From: Streptomyces sp. MMG1533 | GTDB taxonomy: Bacteria > Actinomycetota > Actinomycetes > Streptomycetales > Streptomycetaceae | Direction: 5' to 3' | NCBI RefSeq assembly: GCF_001279775.1 | Contig: NZ_LGDG01000246.1 | Span: forward strand, 1 to 62,802 | DNA length: 62,802 bases | In this document: one piece after another, positions 44,768-54,235 of the stretch | Numbering within the stretch: position 1 is the stretch's first letter | How the letters are laid out: each line of letters begins with the position of its first letter | Program-made: the position numbers and the translations under genes | Notes under the pieces: generated by a model | The model's database searches: none | What the model was told of the DNA's origin: nothing | Seen by the model: only the letters and a program-made list of their open reading frames with translations

Positions 44768-46828
44768 GTGAATCAGCCTGCCGAAACCCAGCCCCCGGCC
44801 GGGGACCAGCCCCAGGTCGGCCTCGCGCAGTCGTCACCCACCGTCGGCACCTTCCGCGAGCGGGACGGCGCGCTGGAGTGGAGCGGCCGCCAGGAGACCG
44901 TACGCATCGAGCCGTGGGGGCCGGACGCGGTCCGGGTCCGTGCCCGGCTGGGCGGTCCTGTCCTCGACGGGCTGCCGGGTGCGCTGCTCGACCAGCCGCC
45001 CGCCACCGAGTCCACCGTCAAGATCGAGGGCGGGCAGGGGGCGCTGACCGTCGGCTCGCTGACCGTCGAGGTCAACGCCGAGGGGCTGATCCGCTTCCTG
45101 CGGACGGACGACGGTTCGGAGCTCCTGTCCGAAGCGCGCGCCCACTTCTGGTGGCCGGGCCCGCGCCTGTACACCGCGGTCGGCAACGGCTACCACCGCC
45201 TGGAGCAGCGCTTCGCCGCCTACGACGACGAGAAGCTGTACGGCCTCGGCCAGCACCAGCACGGCCGGCTGGACCAGAAGGGCCTGGTCCTGGACCTGAT
45301 CCAGCGCAACGCCGAGGTCGGCATCCCGGTCCTGACCTCCAGCCGCGGCTACACCCTGCTGTGGAACAACCCGGCGATCGGCCGCGTGGAGCTGGCCGGC
45401 AACGGCACCCGCTGGGTGGCGGACTCGGCCCGCCAGATCGACTACTGGATCACCGCGGGCGCCCCGGCGGACGCCCAGCGCCACTACAGCGCGGTCACCG
45501 GCCGTACGCCGATGCTGCCGGAATGGGCGGCGGGCTTCTGGCAGTGCAAGCTGCGCTACCGGACCCAGGACGAACTCCTCTCCGTGGCACGGGAGTACAA
45601 GCGCCGGGGCCTGCCCATCGACGTCATCGTCTGCGACTTCTTCCACTGGACGCACCTGGGCGACTGGAAGTTCGACCTGAAGGAGTGGCCGGACCCCGCG
45701 GCGATGGTCCGCGAACTCGAGGAGCTGGGCATCAAGCTGGTGGTGTCCGTCTGGCCGTCGGTGTCCCCCCTCTCCGAGAACCACCAGCTCATGGAGCAGC
45801 GCGGCTACTTCATCGGCACCCAGTACGGTCCGATGGCCCACGCCGACTGGCCGGACAAGGAGGTCGCCTCCACCGTCCAGGTCTCCTTCTACGACGCCAC
45901 CAACCCCGAGGCCCGCGACTTCGTCTGGTCGCGGGTGAAGCAGAACTACCTGGAGCGGTACGGCATCACCGCCTTCTGGCTTGACGCCTGCGAGCCGGAG
46001 CTGAAGCCGGGCTTCCAGGAGAACCTGCGCTACTGGGCCGGCCCCGGCCTGGAGGTCGGCAACAGCTACCCGGCCGAGAACTCCCGCACCTTCTACGAAG
46101 GCCTGCGCGCGTCCGGCGAGGAAGAGATCGTCACCCTCAACCGCTCGGCGTGGGCGGGCAGTCAGCGCTACGGCGCCGCCCTGTGGTCGGGTGACATCGG
46201 CACCGACTTCGCGACCCTGCGCAGCCAGATCGCGGCCGGCCTGAACACCGCCCTGTCGGGCATCCCGTGGTGGAACACCGACATCGGCGGCTTCCACGGC
46301 GGCGACCCGGACGACCCGGCGTACCGCGAGGTGATGGTCCGCTGGTTCCAGTTCGGTGCGCTGTCCCCGCTGATGCGCCTGCACGGCTTCCGTGACCCGG
46401 GCATGCCGCTGGGCCCGGACATGACGGGCGGCCCCAACGAGGTGTGGTCGTACGGCGAGGCGGCCGGCGCGGTCCTGGAGCAGTACCTGCGACTGCGCGA
46501 GCGTCTCAAGCCGTACATCCTCAAGGTGATGCGCGAGGCCCACGAGGAGGGCCTGCCGGTCATGCGCCCGCTGTTCCTGGAGTTCCCCGACGACCAGGCG
46601 ACCTGGTCGGTGGACGACGCCTATCTCTTCGGCGGGGACCTGCTGGTCGCCCCGGTGCTCACCGCGGGCGCGACGGCCCGCACGACGTATCTCCCGGCGG
46701 GCGCGACCTGGACGGACGCGTGGACCGGTGAGACGTACGAGGGCGGTACGGCCGTGACGGTCGACGCCCCGCTGGACCGCATCCCGCTGTTCCTGCGGGA
46801 CGGGGCGCGGCTGCCTGTAGCGGAGTAG
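44768..46828 (+). CDS. GH31 glycosidase, probable alpha-xylosidase
   Basis: GTG at 44768 follows AAGGAG by 8 nt and gives 686 residues with no signal peptide, so the enzyme is cytoplasmic. The GH31 barrel is clear: catalytic nucleophile Asp406 in AFWLDACEPEL, acid/base Asp476 in WSGDIGTDF, and DTDIGG-like and PLMRLHG blocks further on. The WLDAxEPE form of the nucleophile motif is common among alpha-xylosidases. In this locus it would release xylose from the non-reducing end of imported xyloglucan oligosaccharides. An alpha-glucosidase is the main alternative. Confidence 0.9.
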   Translation: MNQPAETQPPAGDQPQVGLAQSSPTVGTFRERDGALEWSGRQETVRIEPWGPDAVRVRARLGGPVLDGLPGALLDQPPATESTVKIEGGQGALTVGSLTVEVNAEGLIRFLRTDDGSELLSEARAHFWWPGPRLYTAVGNGYHRLEQRFAAYDDEKLYGLGQHQHGRLDQKGLVLDLIQRNAEVGIPVLTSSRGYTLLWNNPAIGRVELAGNGTRWVADSARQIDYWITAGAPADAQRHYSAVTGRTPMLPEWAAGFWQCKLRYRTQDELLSVAREYKRRGLPIDVIVCDFFHWTHLGDWKFDLKEWPDPAAMVRELEELGIKLVVSVWPSVSPLSENHQLMEQRGYFIGTQYGPMAHADWPDKEVASTVQVSFYDATNPEARDFVWSRVKQNYLERYGITAFWLDACEPELKPGFQENLRYWAGPGLEVGNSYPAENSRTFYEGLRASGEEEIVTLNRSAWAGSQRYGAALWSGDIGTDFATLRSQIAAGLNTALSGIPWWNTDIGGFHGGDPDDPAYREVMVRWFQFGALSPLMRLHGFRDPGMPLGPDMTGGPNEVWSYGEAAGAVLEQYLRLRERLKPYILKVMREAHEEGLPVMRPLFLEFPDDQATWSVDDAYLFGGDLLVAPVLTAGATARTTYLPAGATWTDAWTGETYEGGTAVTVDAPLDRIPLFLRDGARLPVAE

Positions 46829-46843
46829 CCGCGTCACACACAG

Positions 46844-46887
46844 GAACGTGCGGCCGGTCCCGTAGGGGAGGGACCGGCCGCACGTTC
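46844..46887. terminator. Bidirectional terminator between GH31 and GH12
   Basis: A perfect 18-bp inverted repeat (46844-46861 and 46870-46887) with an 8-nt loop lies between convergent genes, 15 nt from each stop codon. It should end both the lacI-GH31 and the importer-GH12 transcripts. Confidence 0.85.
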
Positions 46888-46902
46888 ATGTGCTCATGCG
46901 GC

Positions 46903-47616
46903 TCAGCTGCTGCTGACCGTCAGGTTGTTGGCGGCGAAGTCCAGGCCGCCGGACGAGGACGTGATCTCGAAGCCGAACTGGACGTCACCAATGGTCTCGT
47001 TGCCCATCCAGCCCTTGGTGTCCTTGATCCACTTCAGGATCGGCAGGATGTTCACGGTGCCGGAGCTGGAGTTGGAGGTGCGAATGAACGAGAACACCTC
47101 GTTGGCGCCGTTGGTGCCCTTGTAGACGGTCCAGGTGTGGCCGCCGAGCGTCACGTTGCCCTGCGAGGTGCCGAGCGGGCCCACGGCTCCGGTCTTGTTG
47201 ACCCAGAGCATGATCTCGTAGTCGTAGTCCGTGTCCCAGATGTCGTACGACGTGTTGTACGCGCCGGACGACGGGACCGAGACGTTGTAGCTGCTGGAGA
47301 GCGAGCCCAGCGAGGTGATCGACTTGTTGATCACCTTCTTGGAGTTGGGGTAGGACTTGATGCCGCCGGTGTTGGGGTGGTTGGCCCAGACCCCCCAGTT
47401 GGTGCCGGAGTTGGCCCAGATGCACTGGCTGCCGGCGCCGGAGCCCCAGATGTTGTTGTAGAGCGTGTAGCCGTTGAGGCTGGTGTTGCCCCACTGGTCG
47501 CAGGAGTTCCAGACGGCGGCGGAGGCGGGGGCGGAGGCGAGGCCGATGGTGGCGCCGAGCGCGAGGGCCGGGGCCAGCAGGGCCTTGCTGATCCTGCCGA
47601 TGGTGCGTGTTGCCAT
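46903..47616 (-). CDS. Secreted GH12 endoglucanase/xyloglucanase
   Basis: Start ATG at 47616 is favoured by GGAAGGGA about 6 nt upstream; ATG 47631 lacks a site. The 237-residue product has a signal peptide (about 1-33) and GH12 motifs YNNIWG, SYDIWDTD and YEIMLWVN, with nucleophile Glu134 and acid/base Glu217 (FGFEI). It is the last gene of the importer operon, so it is likely regulated by the LacI protein and attacks the beta-1,4-glucan backbone outside the cell. Confidence 0.92.
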   Translation of the reverse strand: MATRTIGRISKALLAPALALGATIGLASAPASAAVWNSCDQWGNTSLNGYTLYNNIWGSGAGSQCIWANSGTNWGVWANHPNTGGIKSYPNSKKVINKSITSLGSLSSSYNVSVPSSGAYNTSYDIWDTDYDYEIMLWVNKTGAVGPLGTSQGNVTLGGHTWTVYKGTNGANEVFSFIRTSNSSSGTVNILPILKWIKDTKGWMGNETIGDVQFGFEITSSSGGLDFAANNLTVSSS

Positions 47617-47652
47617 GGGTGTCCCTTCCATGGGTGGGGGGAAATGCGGGGG

Positions 47653-49896
47653 TTACCACGCCCCGAGAGCGAGGACGTGGTCTTCTCCGGCGACGAGGTC
47701 GAGCGGCTCGGCGCCGGAGGAAGTCCGGAGTTCGACGCGGTGCGTGCGCGTGGGGCGGATCACCGCGGTCGCTTCGTGCTGGTTCCAGGTCAGGTCGAGC
47801 TCCGCCCCGAACCGGGTGCGGATGCCCAGGAGTCGGCCCGTCGGGTAGGCCGTCGGCAGCGCGGGCAGCAGGACCAGCCGGTCCGGCGTCGACTGCACCA
47901 GCATCTCGACGAGCACGGCGGGCAGGGTGTGCGCCGCGTCCGCGTTGTAGACGTTGCGGTTCGGGTAGTGCGCGCTCATCAGGGACGCGTGGAAGAAGTC
48001 CCCCTTGAGCACCTGGCCGAGGGCGTGCGCGACCCGTTCGCCGTCGCGCAGACGGGCCGCGATCAGGGCGTGGTGCAGATGGCCGTGCGCGGAGTCGTTC
48101 TCGGCGCCGCGCAGTTCGAGGGCCCGGTACGCGGCTGCCGCGAGGTCCGGGGTGTCGTACGGGTTGATCTCGTCGAGCGGCCAGACACCGTAGAGGTGGC
48201 TGAGGTGGCGGTGGTCGTAGGTGTCGTCGAGACCGGGCCAGGCCCACTCGGCGAGCGCGCCGTCGGCGTTGATCCGGTGGGGCGGGAGCCGGTCGGCGAG
48301 GGCACGCCGGGCTTCCGCCCGGTCGGGGTTGTATGCGGCGGCGGTGCGGAGGGCGTGACGGGCCGCCGAGAGGTCCATGGCCGCGTTGATCGCGCCCCAG
48401 CTCGCGTTCGCCGGGCGGTTCTCGGGCGAGTAGGAGGGGACGACGACCACGTGGCCGTCGTCGTCGGTGCGGGTGAGGAAGTCCTCGTAGAACAGGGCGA
48501 CCTGGGCGAGGGCGTGGGCGGTGCGCGGGTCGCGTTCGCCACGGGTCTCGTCGTGGTCGACGAGCGGTTTGAGCAGCCAGTCGGCGCCGGCGGTCCACAG
48601 GTGGAGCGGGTATTCGCGGCTGAAGTGATAGGTCAGCCCGGACTCTCCGTCGCTGTGGGGCGGGGCGACCACACCCCGGGCCCCGAAGATCGCGCGGGCG
48701 TTGTCGGCCCAGTCGTCCAGCTGACGATGGATCAGCAAGGCGTGGGCTTCGGTGACCTCGGGGAGCGCGGCGGCCGCGGCGGACGAGGTCTGGAGGTTGA
48801 GGTTGGCATCGTTGGTGAACGCGCCCGCCCAGGCCGTGTTCCAGTCGCCGGTCCACAGGCCGACGAGGCGGGGCGGGAGCAGCCCGCTGGCCGAGAGCAG
48901 GTGGTAGCGGCCGGCGGCGAAGAGGCGTTCCAGGAGGGCGGGGCTGTCGGGGCGGGTCAGCAACTCCGAGCCGGACAGGCCGCGTTCGGCGGGGTCCGCT
49001 CCGAGATCGAGGGTCACGCGCTCGTAGGCCGTGCGGTGCAGTGCCGTGTGGCGGTCCAGGAGGCGGGCGTACGGGTCCTCGTCGTCCGGTATCAGGTCAC
49101 CGAGGGCGCGGGCCTGGACGAGGGCGTCCGGGTCGTCGCCGCCCGGGGCGCCCGGGGCGCCCGGGCCGTCCGGGCCGTCCGGGGCGCCTGTGTGGCGCAG
49201 GACGCGGGTGAGCAGCAGCACGGACTCGGCGCCGGTGATGCGCAGGCCGGGGGGTGTGAGGGTGGTCAGGCCGCCGGTGACCACGACCAGCATCACGCCG
49301 GTGTAGGCGCGGTCGCTGCCGGGGTAGCGGACGCGCAGGGTGAACAGGGCGCCCTCGGAGGTGAGGACGGCGCCGTGGCCGACGGCGAGGTCGTGGGGCG
49401 CGCCCGGGAGCCGGTGGTCGAGTGCGATGTCCAGGTCGGGGGTGGTGACCTGCTGGACGACGACGTCGTCGGCGCGGGAGACGAAGACGCGGCTGCTCCA
49501 GCCCTCGCACTCGGCGGTCGCGACGCCGGTGGCGAAGTCGACGGACCGGCGGTAGTGGTGGGTTTCTGTGGACGGTCTCCGAAGCCGTACCTGAAAGGCC
49601 GGGTGGAAGGGCTGCACCCACTGGAGGGGGCGGCCGTCGGTGAAGGACTCGGCCGCGGCCGGCTCTCCGGCGAGCAACCGGTCCTGGAGTGCGGGTAGTT
49701 GGGCGGCGAGCTCGGGTGGACGGGAGTGCTCGCCGCCGTTCGGGCGGACGAGGGTGTGGTGGGTGACGACGATCTGCTCGTCGTTCGGATCGCCGAACAC
49801 CATGGCGCCGTGGTGGCCGTTGCCGCTCAGGAAGGCGTCCTCCCAGCGGGCGGCGGGCCGCGGCTCCCAGGTGCCGTGGACGGGACCGGGGCTCAC
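47653..49896 (-). CDS. GH95 alpha-1,2-L-fucosidase
   Basis: The 747-residue product begins at GTG 49896 (overlapping the GH42 stop) and has no signal peptide. It shows the GH95 layout: N-terminal beta domain (GNGHHGAMVFGD, HHTLVRPN), then an (alpha/alpha)6 barrel with TNDANLNLQ (the NxN region), PSYSPENRP (the expected acid Glu) and YDHRHLSHLYGVWPLDEI. GH95 enzymes remove fucose alpha-1,2-linked to galactose, exactly the terminal sugar of fucosylated xyloglucan side chains. It is translationally coupled to the GH42 gene. Confidence 0.88.
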   Translation of the reverse strand: MSPGPVHGTWEPRPAARWEDAFLSGNGHHGAMVFGDPNDEQIVVTHHTLVRPNGGEHSRPPELAAQLPALQDRLLAGEPAAAESFTDGRPLQWVQPFHPAFQVRLRRPSTETHHYRRSVDFATGVATAECEGWSSRVFVSRADDVVVQQVTTPDLDIALDHRLPGAPHDLAVGHGAVLTSEGALFTLRVRYPGSDRAYTGVMLVVVTGGLTTLTPPGLRITGAESVLLLTRVLRHTGAPDGPDGPGAPGAPGGDDPDALVQARALGDLIPDDEDPYARLLDRHTALHRTAYERVTLDLGADPAERGLSGSELLTRPDSPALLERLFAAGRYHLLSASGLLPPRLVGLWTGDWNTAWAGAFTNDANLNLQTSSAAAAALPEVTEAHALLIHRQLDDWADNARAIFGARGVVAPPHSDGESGLTYHFSREYPLHLWTAGADWLLKPLVDHDETRGERDPRTAHALAQVALFYEDFLTRTDDDGHVVVVPSYSPENRPANASWGAINAAMDLSAARHALRTAAAYNPDRAEARRALADRLPPHRINADGALAEWAWPGLDDTYDHRHLSHLYGVWPLDEINPYDTPDLAAAAYRALELRGAENDSAHGHLHHALIAARLRDGERVAHALGQVLKGDFFHASLMSAHYPNRNVYNADAAHTLPAVLVEMLVQSTPDRLVLLPALPTAYPTGRLLGIRTRFGAELDLTWNQHEATAVIRPTRTHRVELRTSSGAEPLDLVAGEDHVLALGAW

Positions 49897-51860
49897 GGCT
49901 TCAGCACCGCCACTCCGTAGCGGCCGAGGGTGAGCTCGTCCTGGACGGTCGCCCCCGTCAGCAGGTCGCGGTGGGCGCCCGGCACCTCGACCGTCACCGA
50001 CTCGCGCCCGTGGTTGAGGACGAAGAGCAGATCACCGCGGCGGACCGCCTCGACCCCGGCGGGGAGGGCGTCGAGCACGGGTCGGGCTCCGGCGCCGACG
50101 GCGATCCGGGCGAGCAGGTCGCGCATCGCGTCCGGCTCGGGGAGCGTCGAGACGTACCAGGCACGCCCCTTGCGGAGCACGGCCGGCAGTCCGTCGAGCT
50201 CCCCGCCCTTGTACGCGGCCTCGACCTCGCCCGCCTCGGACTTCTCGATCTCCTCCGACCACAGGGTGCCGCGGAAGGCGTCGCACTCGACGTACTCGCC
50301 CGCGTCCAGCGGCCACCACTCGTGCAGCGTGCGGATGCCGAACAGCTCACGCAGCCGGCCGTCCATGCCGCCGGCCCGTACCCGGTCGTCCTCGTCGGCG
50401 ACGCCGGTCAGGAAGCCGGAGACGAGGGTGCCGCCGCCGCGGACGTACGCGAGGAGGTTCTCGATCGCCGCGTCGGTGAGGGCGTAGAGCTGGGGGACGA
50501 CGACGAGCTTGTACGCGCTCAGATCGTGCTCGGGGTGGGCGAAGTCGGTGGCGAGGTGTGCTTCCCAGAGGGCGCGGTGCCAGGCTTTCACGAGGTCGGG
50601 GTGGTCGACCTGCGTGGACAGTCGGCCGTCCTGGGCGCCGGCCCACCAGGCGTGCCAGTCGTGCAGGACGGCGATGTCGTTGGGAGTGTGACTGTCCGTC
50701 ACCTCCTCGCCGATTCGGGCGAGTTCGGCACCGAGCTGCTTGACCTCCTGGTACGTCCGCCCCTCCTCCCCCGCGTGGCTGACCATCCCGGAGTGGAACT
50801 TCTCCGCGCCCTGCCGGGACTGGCGCCACTGGAAGTAGCAGACGGCGTCGGCCCCTCGCGCCACGGCCTGGAGGGACCAGAGGCGGTTGAGGCCACGCGG
50901 CTTGGGGTGGTTGACGCCCCGCCAGTTGACCGGTCCGGCCGCCTGCTCCATCAGCATCCAGGGGCCGCGGGCCTGGGAGCGGGTCATGTCCTGGACGAGG
51001 GCGCCGTTCTGGGCGCCGAAGGGGTCGCGCGGGTCGGGGTAGAGGTCGACCGAGACGACGTCCTCCTCCTCGGCCCAGCGCCAGGCGTCCTGGCCGATCC
51101 ACAGCGGCATGAAGTTGGTGGTGACCGGGATGTGCGGGGTGGCCCGGCGGACGAGGTCCCGCTCGGCGACGTAGCACTCCAACAACATGTCGGACGTGAA
51201 CCGCTTGAAGTCCAGCACCTGGCCGGGGTTCTTCAGGTAGTGGGCGTGGCGGGGCGTGTGGATCTCCGCCCAGTCGCCGTAGCCCTGGCTCCAGAAGGCG
51301 GTGCCCCAGGCCTCGTTGAGGGCGTCGAGGGTGCCGTACCTGTCCTGGAGCCAGCCGCGGAAGCGGGCGGCGGCCTCGTCGCTCCAGTCGTACGTGCAGT
51401 ACTCGTTGTTGATGTGCCACATGGTGAGGGCCGGGTGGCCGCCGTAGCGGGCGGCGAGGTCCCCGGTGATGGCGGCGGCGTAGTGGCGGTAGGCGGCGCT
51501 GGAGTGCGAGAAGTGCTGACGGCCGCCCCACCACTCGGTACGGCCGTCCTGGTCGACGGGCAGGGTGTCGGGGTGGAGGTGGCCCATCCAGGGCGGGGGC
51601 GAGGCGGTGGGCGTGGCGAGGACGACCCCGATGCCGTTGTCGTGCATCAGGTCCATCAGCCGGTCAAGCCAGCCGAAGTCCCTTTCTCCCGGGCGGGGTT
51701 CGAGCTTCGCCCAGGAGAAGACGCCGAGGGTGACCGAGTTGACGCGGGCGTCCTTCATCAGGCGGACGTCGTCGAGCCAGGTCTCCTCGGGCCACTGCTC
51801 GGGGTTGTAGTCGCCGCCGTAGAGGATGCGGCCGCGGGTCGCGTCGTCCAGCCCTGGCAT
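49893..51860 (-). CDS. GH42 beta-galactosidase
   Basis: ATG at 51860 shares its first base with the GH74 stop codon and follows GGAG; the longer frame lies inside GH74. The 655-residue product has the GH42 start ILYGGDYNPEQWPEETW, the acid/base Glu in MWHINNEYCTYDWS, the nucleophile Glu in MLMEQAAGPVNW, a trimerisation domain and a C-terminal beta domain. No signal is present, so it works inside the cell. It should remove galactose from xyloglucan oligosaccharides after GH95 has removed fucose. Confidence 0.93.
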   Translation of the reverse strand: MPGLDDATRGRILYGGDYNPEQWPEETWLDDVRLMKDARVNSVTLGVFSWAKLEPRPGERDFGWLDRLMDLMHDNGIGVVLATPTASPPPWMGHLHPDTLPVDQDGRTEWWGGRQHFSHSSAAYRHYAAAITGDLAARYGGHPALTMWHINNEYCTYDWSDEAAARFRGWLQDRYGTLDALNEAWGTAFWSQGYGDWAEIHTPRHAHYLKNPGQVLDFKRFTSDMLLECYVAERDLVRRATPHIPVTTNFMPLWIGQDAWRWAEEEDVVSVDLYPDPRDPFGAQNGALVQDMTRSQARGPWMLMEQAAGPVNWRGVNHPKPRGLNRLWSLQAVARGADAVCYFQWRQSRQGAEKFHSGMVSHAGEEGRTYQEVKQLGAELARIGEEVTDSHTPNDIAVLHDWHAWWAGAQDGRLSTQVDHPDLVKAWHRALWEAHLATDFAHPEHDLSAYKLVVVPQLYALTDAAIENLLAYVRGGGTLVSGFLTGVADEDDRVRAGGMDGRLRELFGIRTLHEWWPLDAGEYVECDAFRGTLWSEEIEKSEAGEVEAAYKGGELDGLPAVLRKGRAWYVSTLPEPDAMRDLLARIAVGAGARPVLDALPAGVEAVRRGDLLFVLNHGRESVTVEVPGAHRDLLTGATVQDELTLGRYGVAVLKP

Positions 51861-54079
51861 CAGACGGGCTCCCCGTACTGGATGCCGCGCCCGTTGGTGG
51901 CGAGGTAGACGCGACCGTGGATCCGCGGGTCGCCGACGATGACCTCGCCGGTCCAGCCCCACTGGTGGGCGTCGTCGTTGATCCGCACCCAGGTCTTCGC
52001 GCCGTCGTCGGAGCGGTAGACGGCGGTGATGGTCTCGGTGGAGCCGACCTGGTAGATCGCCGGGTAGTCGGCCCCGTCGGCGGCCTTGCCGAAGCCGAGG
52101 GTGTACGACGCCCAGCAACTGTCGACCTTCGAGAAGGTGGCCCCGCCGTCGGTGGACCGGTAGAGCCCGTTCCATTTCACGGAGAGCCACAGGTCACCGG
52201 ACCGGCCGGGCGCCGCGACGAGCTTGAACTGACTGTCCCCCGAGGGCAGCCCGGTCGCACGCGCTGTGAAGGAGAGGCCACTGTCAGTGCTGGCCAGTAG
52301 CGTTCCCGTGTCGGTGTCGTATGCGTAGAAGAGCGCCGGGTCGGCCGGGTCGGCGACCGGCGTGGCGCCCTTCGGGAAGGAGGAGACCTCGGTCCAGGTG
52401 GCACCGTTGTCCGCCGAGCGGTGGGCCGGGTACTTCGTGCCGTCCCAGTGCACGAAGGACCACAGCACCACGCTGCCGTCGGCGTTGGTGGCGATCGGTC
52501 CCGGCGCGTCCTTGGCGATGGCGGGCTGGGCCTTGAAGGGCGCCCAGGTCTGCCCGCCGTCGTTGGAGTAGGCGCCGTTGCCGTTGTCGCCCCAGCCCGC
52601 GCGGACCACGTACGCCGGTCTCGTCGCGGCCTGCGCGAGTCCCGTCGCCGACCCGAACACGGGGTTCGACGCCATGCCGCGCGACGGAGACGCGGTGAGC
52701 CGCTCGTGGTACATCACGCCGATGTCCCCGAGCCCGCTGAGGAGATGCGCCTCCCCGACCGGGGGCGAGATCAGCTGGCGCACGGCCGTCTCCTCCAGAC
52801 CGCGGATCTGCGGGGCCCAGTTCTTCAGGTCCCGGGTGCCGTAGAGGGTGGCGCCGGTGCCGTAGACGACGTGCTTCGAGTCGTACGGGTCGACGCCGAC
52901 CGCCTGGATCCACCAGCCGAACTTGGGCTGGTCACCGCCCCACTTGAGGAAGGGAGTCTCGGACACGTCGAAGGCGGCGGCGTCCTTCAGCGACGTCCAG
53001 ATACGGCCGCCGTCGGTGGTCCGGTACAGGGTGTCGACCGCCGCCCAGCGGTTGTTGGTGGAGACGACGACGGTGCCGGGGCGACAGGCGTCGACGGCGA
53101 CGCCGCCGTAGCCGAAGGTGTCGGCGGACCCGTCACTCGTGGTCCCGCCCGGCTTCACCGGCGTGACCTCGGTCCACTTCCCGTCCGTGGTGCGCAGCTT
53201 GTGCACACTGCCGTCGGACTGGCCGTTGGGGCCGGGCGCGTTGGCGTACGTCACGTACAGCTCGCGGGTGTTCTTGTCGTACGCGGCGCGGATCGGGACC
53301 TTGGCTGCGGTGCCGGAGGGTTGTCCGGGGACGGCCTCCCAGGTGGTGCCGTCGCCGGTGCGGTACAGGTTCGCCGCGGCGGAGGTCCCGTCCGAGTCGC
53401 CCCAGCCGGCGTAGAGCGTGCGGCCGGCGGCGACGAGGAGGGTGACGCCCTGCCCGGTGGCGCTCGGGGTGCCCGGGAACCCGGTCGCGGCGGCCCACGT
53501 GGCGCCCCGGTCGGTGGACTTGAGCAGCCCGTCGTGCCTGGTCCCCAGCCAGAGGGTGTCACTGTCGCGCGGATCGACGAGGAGCCGCTCCCCCGCGCCC
53601 CGGCCGTCCTCGTTGGCGCCGAGCTTCACGGTGAGGTCGGCGCGGGCCCAGGTCGCGCCCCGGTCCTCGGAGCGCAGGACGGCTCCGTTGGAGGCCCAGG
53701 ACTGGGCGTAGGTCCCGAGGGCGAGGTAGAGACGGTCGGGGTGCGCGGGGTCGACGGCGATCGCCTCCACGCCGAGGAGGTTCCAGTCGTCCCAGCCGAG
53801 GTGATCGGTCAGCGGGGTCCAGCGGGCGGCCCGGTCGTCCCAGCGGTAGGCGCCGCCGATGTCGGTACGGGCGTAGGCGAGACCGCGGACGGAGGGGTGG
53901 AAGAGAACGCCGGTGACGAAGCCGGTGCCGCCGATGACGGCGGTGCGCCAGCGGTAGGTAGGGGTGGCGGCGGATTCGGCGCCGTACGCACGACCCTGGA
54001 GCACGGGGACTGCGGTGAGCGCGGCGGCGGCCGCGGTCCCGGCGAGAACGGCACGTCTGCTCAAGCTGGACGCGTGCAT
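51860..54079 (-). CDS. Tat-secreted GH74 xyloglucanase
   Basis: ATG at 54079 follows GAGG by 8 nt; the longer frame adds an unlikely leader. The 739-residue product has a Tat signal (SRRAVLAGTAAAAALTAVP) and a double seven-bladed propeller with many STDxGxTW-like (BNR) units. Catalytic acids match GH74: Asp73 in RTDIGGAYRWD and Asp452 in LGDIGVMYHE. GH74 is a family of endo- or oligo-xyloglucanases, so this gene is the best single marker of the locus substrate. No carbohydrate-binding module is fused. It lies 156 nt after the permease gene in the same operon. Confidence 0.93.
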   Translation of the reverse strand: MHASSLSRRAVLAGTAAAAALTAVPVLQGRAYGAESAATPTYRWRTAVIGGTGFVTGVLFHPSVRGLAYARTDIGGAYRWDDRAARWTPLTDHLGWDDWNLLGVEAIAVDPAHPDRLYLALGTYAQSWASNGAVLRSEDRGATWARADLTVKLGANEDGRGAGERLLVDPRDSDTLWLGTRHDGLLKSTDRGATWAAATGFPGTPSATGQGVTLLVAAGRTLYAGWGDSDGTSAAANLYRTGDGTTWEAVPGQPSGTAAKVPIRAAYDKNTRELYVTYANAPGPNGQSDGSVHKLRTTDGKWTEVTPVKPGGTTSDGSADTFGYGGVAVDACRPGTVVVSTNNRWAAVDTLYRTTDGGRIWTSLKDAAAFDVSETPFLKWGGDQPKFGWWIQAVGVDPYDSKHVVYGTGATLYGTRDLKNWAPQIRGLEETAVRQLISPPVGEAHLLSGLGDIGVMYHERLTASPSRGMASNPVFGSATGLAQAATRPAYVVRAGWGDNGNGAYSNDGGQTWAPFKAQPAIAKDAPGPIATNADGSVVLWSFVHWDGTKYPAHRSADNGATWTEVSSFPKGATPVADPADPALFYAYDTDTGTLLASTDSGLSFTARATGLPSGDSQFKLVAAPGRSGDLWLSVKWNGLYRSTDGGATFSKVDSCWASYTLGFGKAADGADYPAIYQVGSTETITAVYRSDDGAKTWVRINDDAHQWGWTGEVIVGDPRIHGRVYLATNGRGIQYGEPV

Positions 54080-54235
54080 GACACATACCTCGTTCTGCAA
54101 AAGGGGAGTGGGGAGACCTACCTGGGGGCGCGGGACTGTGACGATGTGCGGCTCCGCCGCGTGGGCGCGACCAGCCACGACAGGCCCGCAGCCGGAAGAC
54201 CACAGAAGCTCCCACTCACGCCACCCGCTCGGGCG

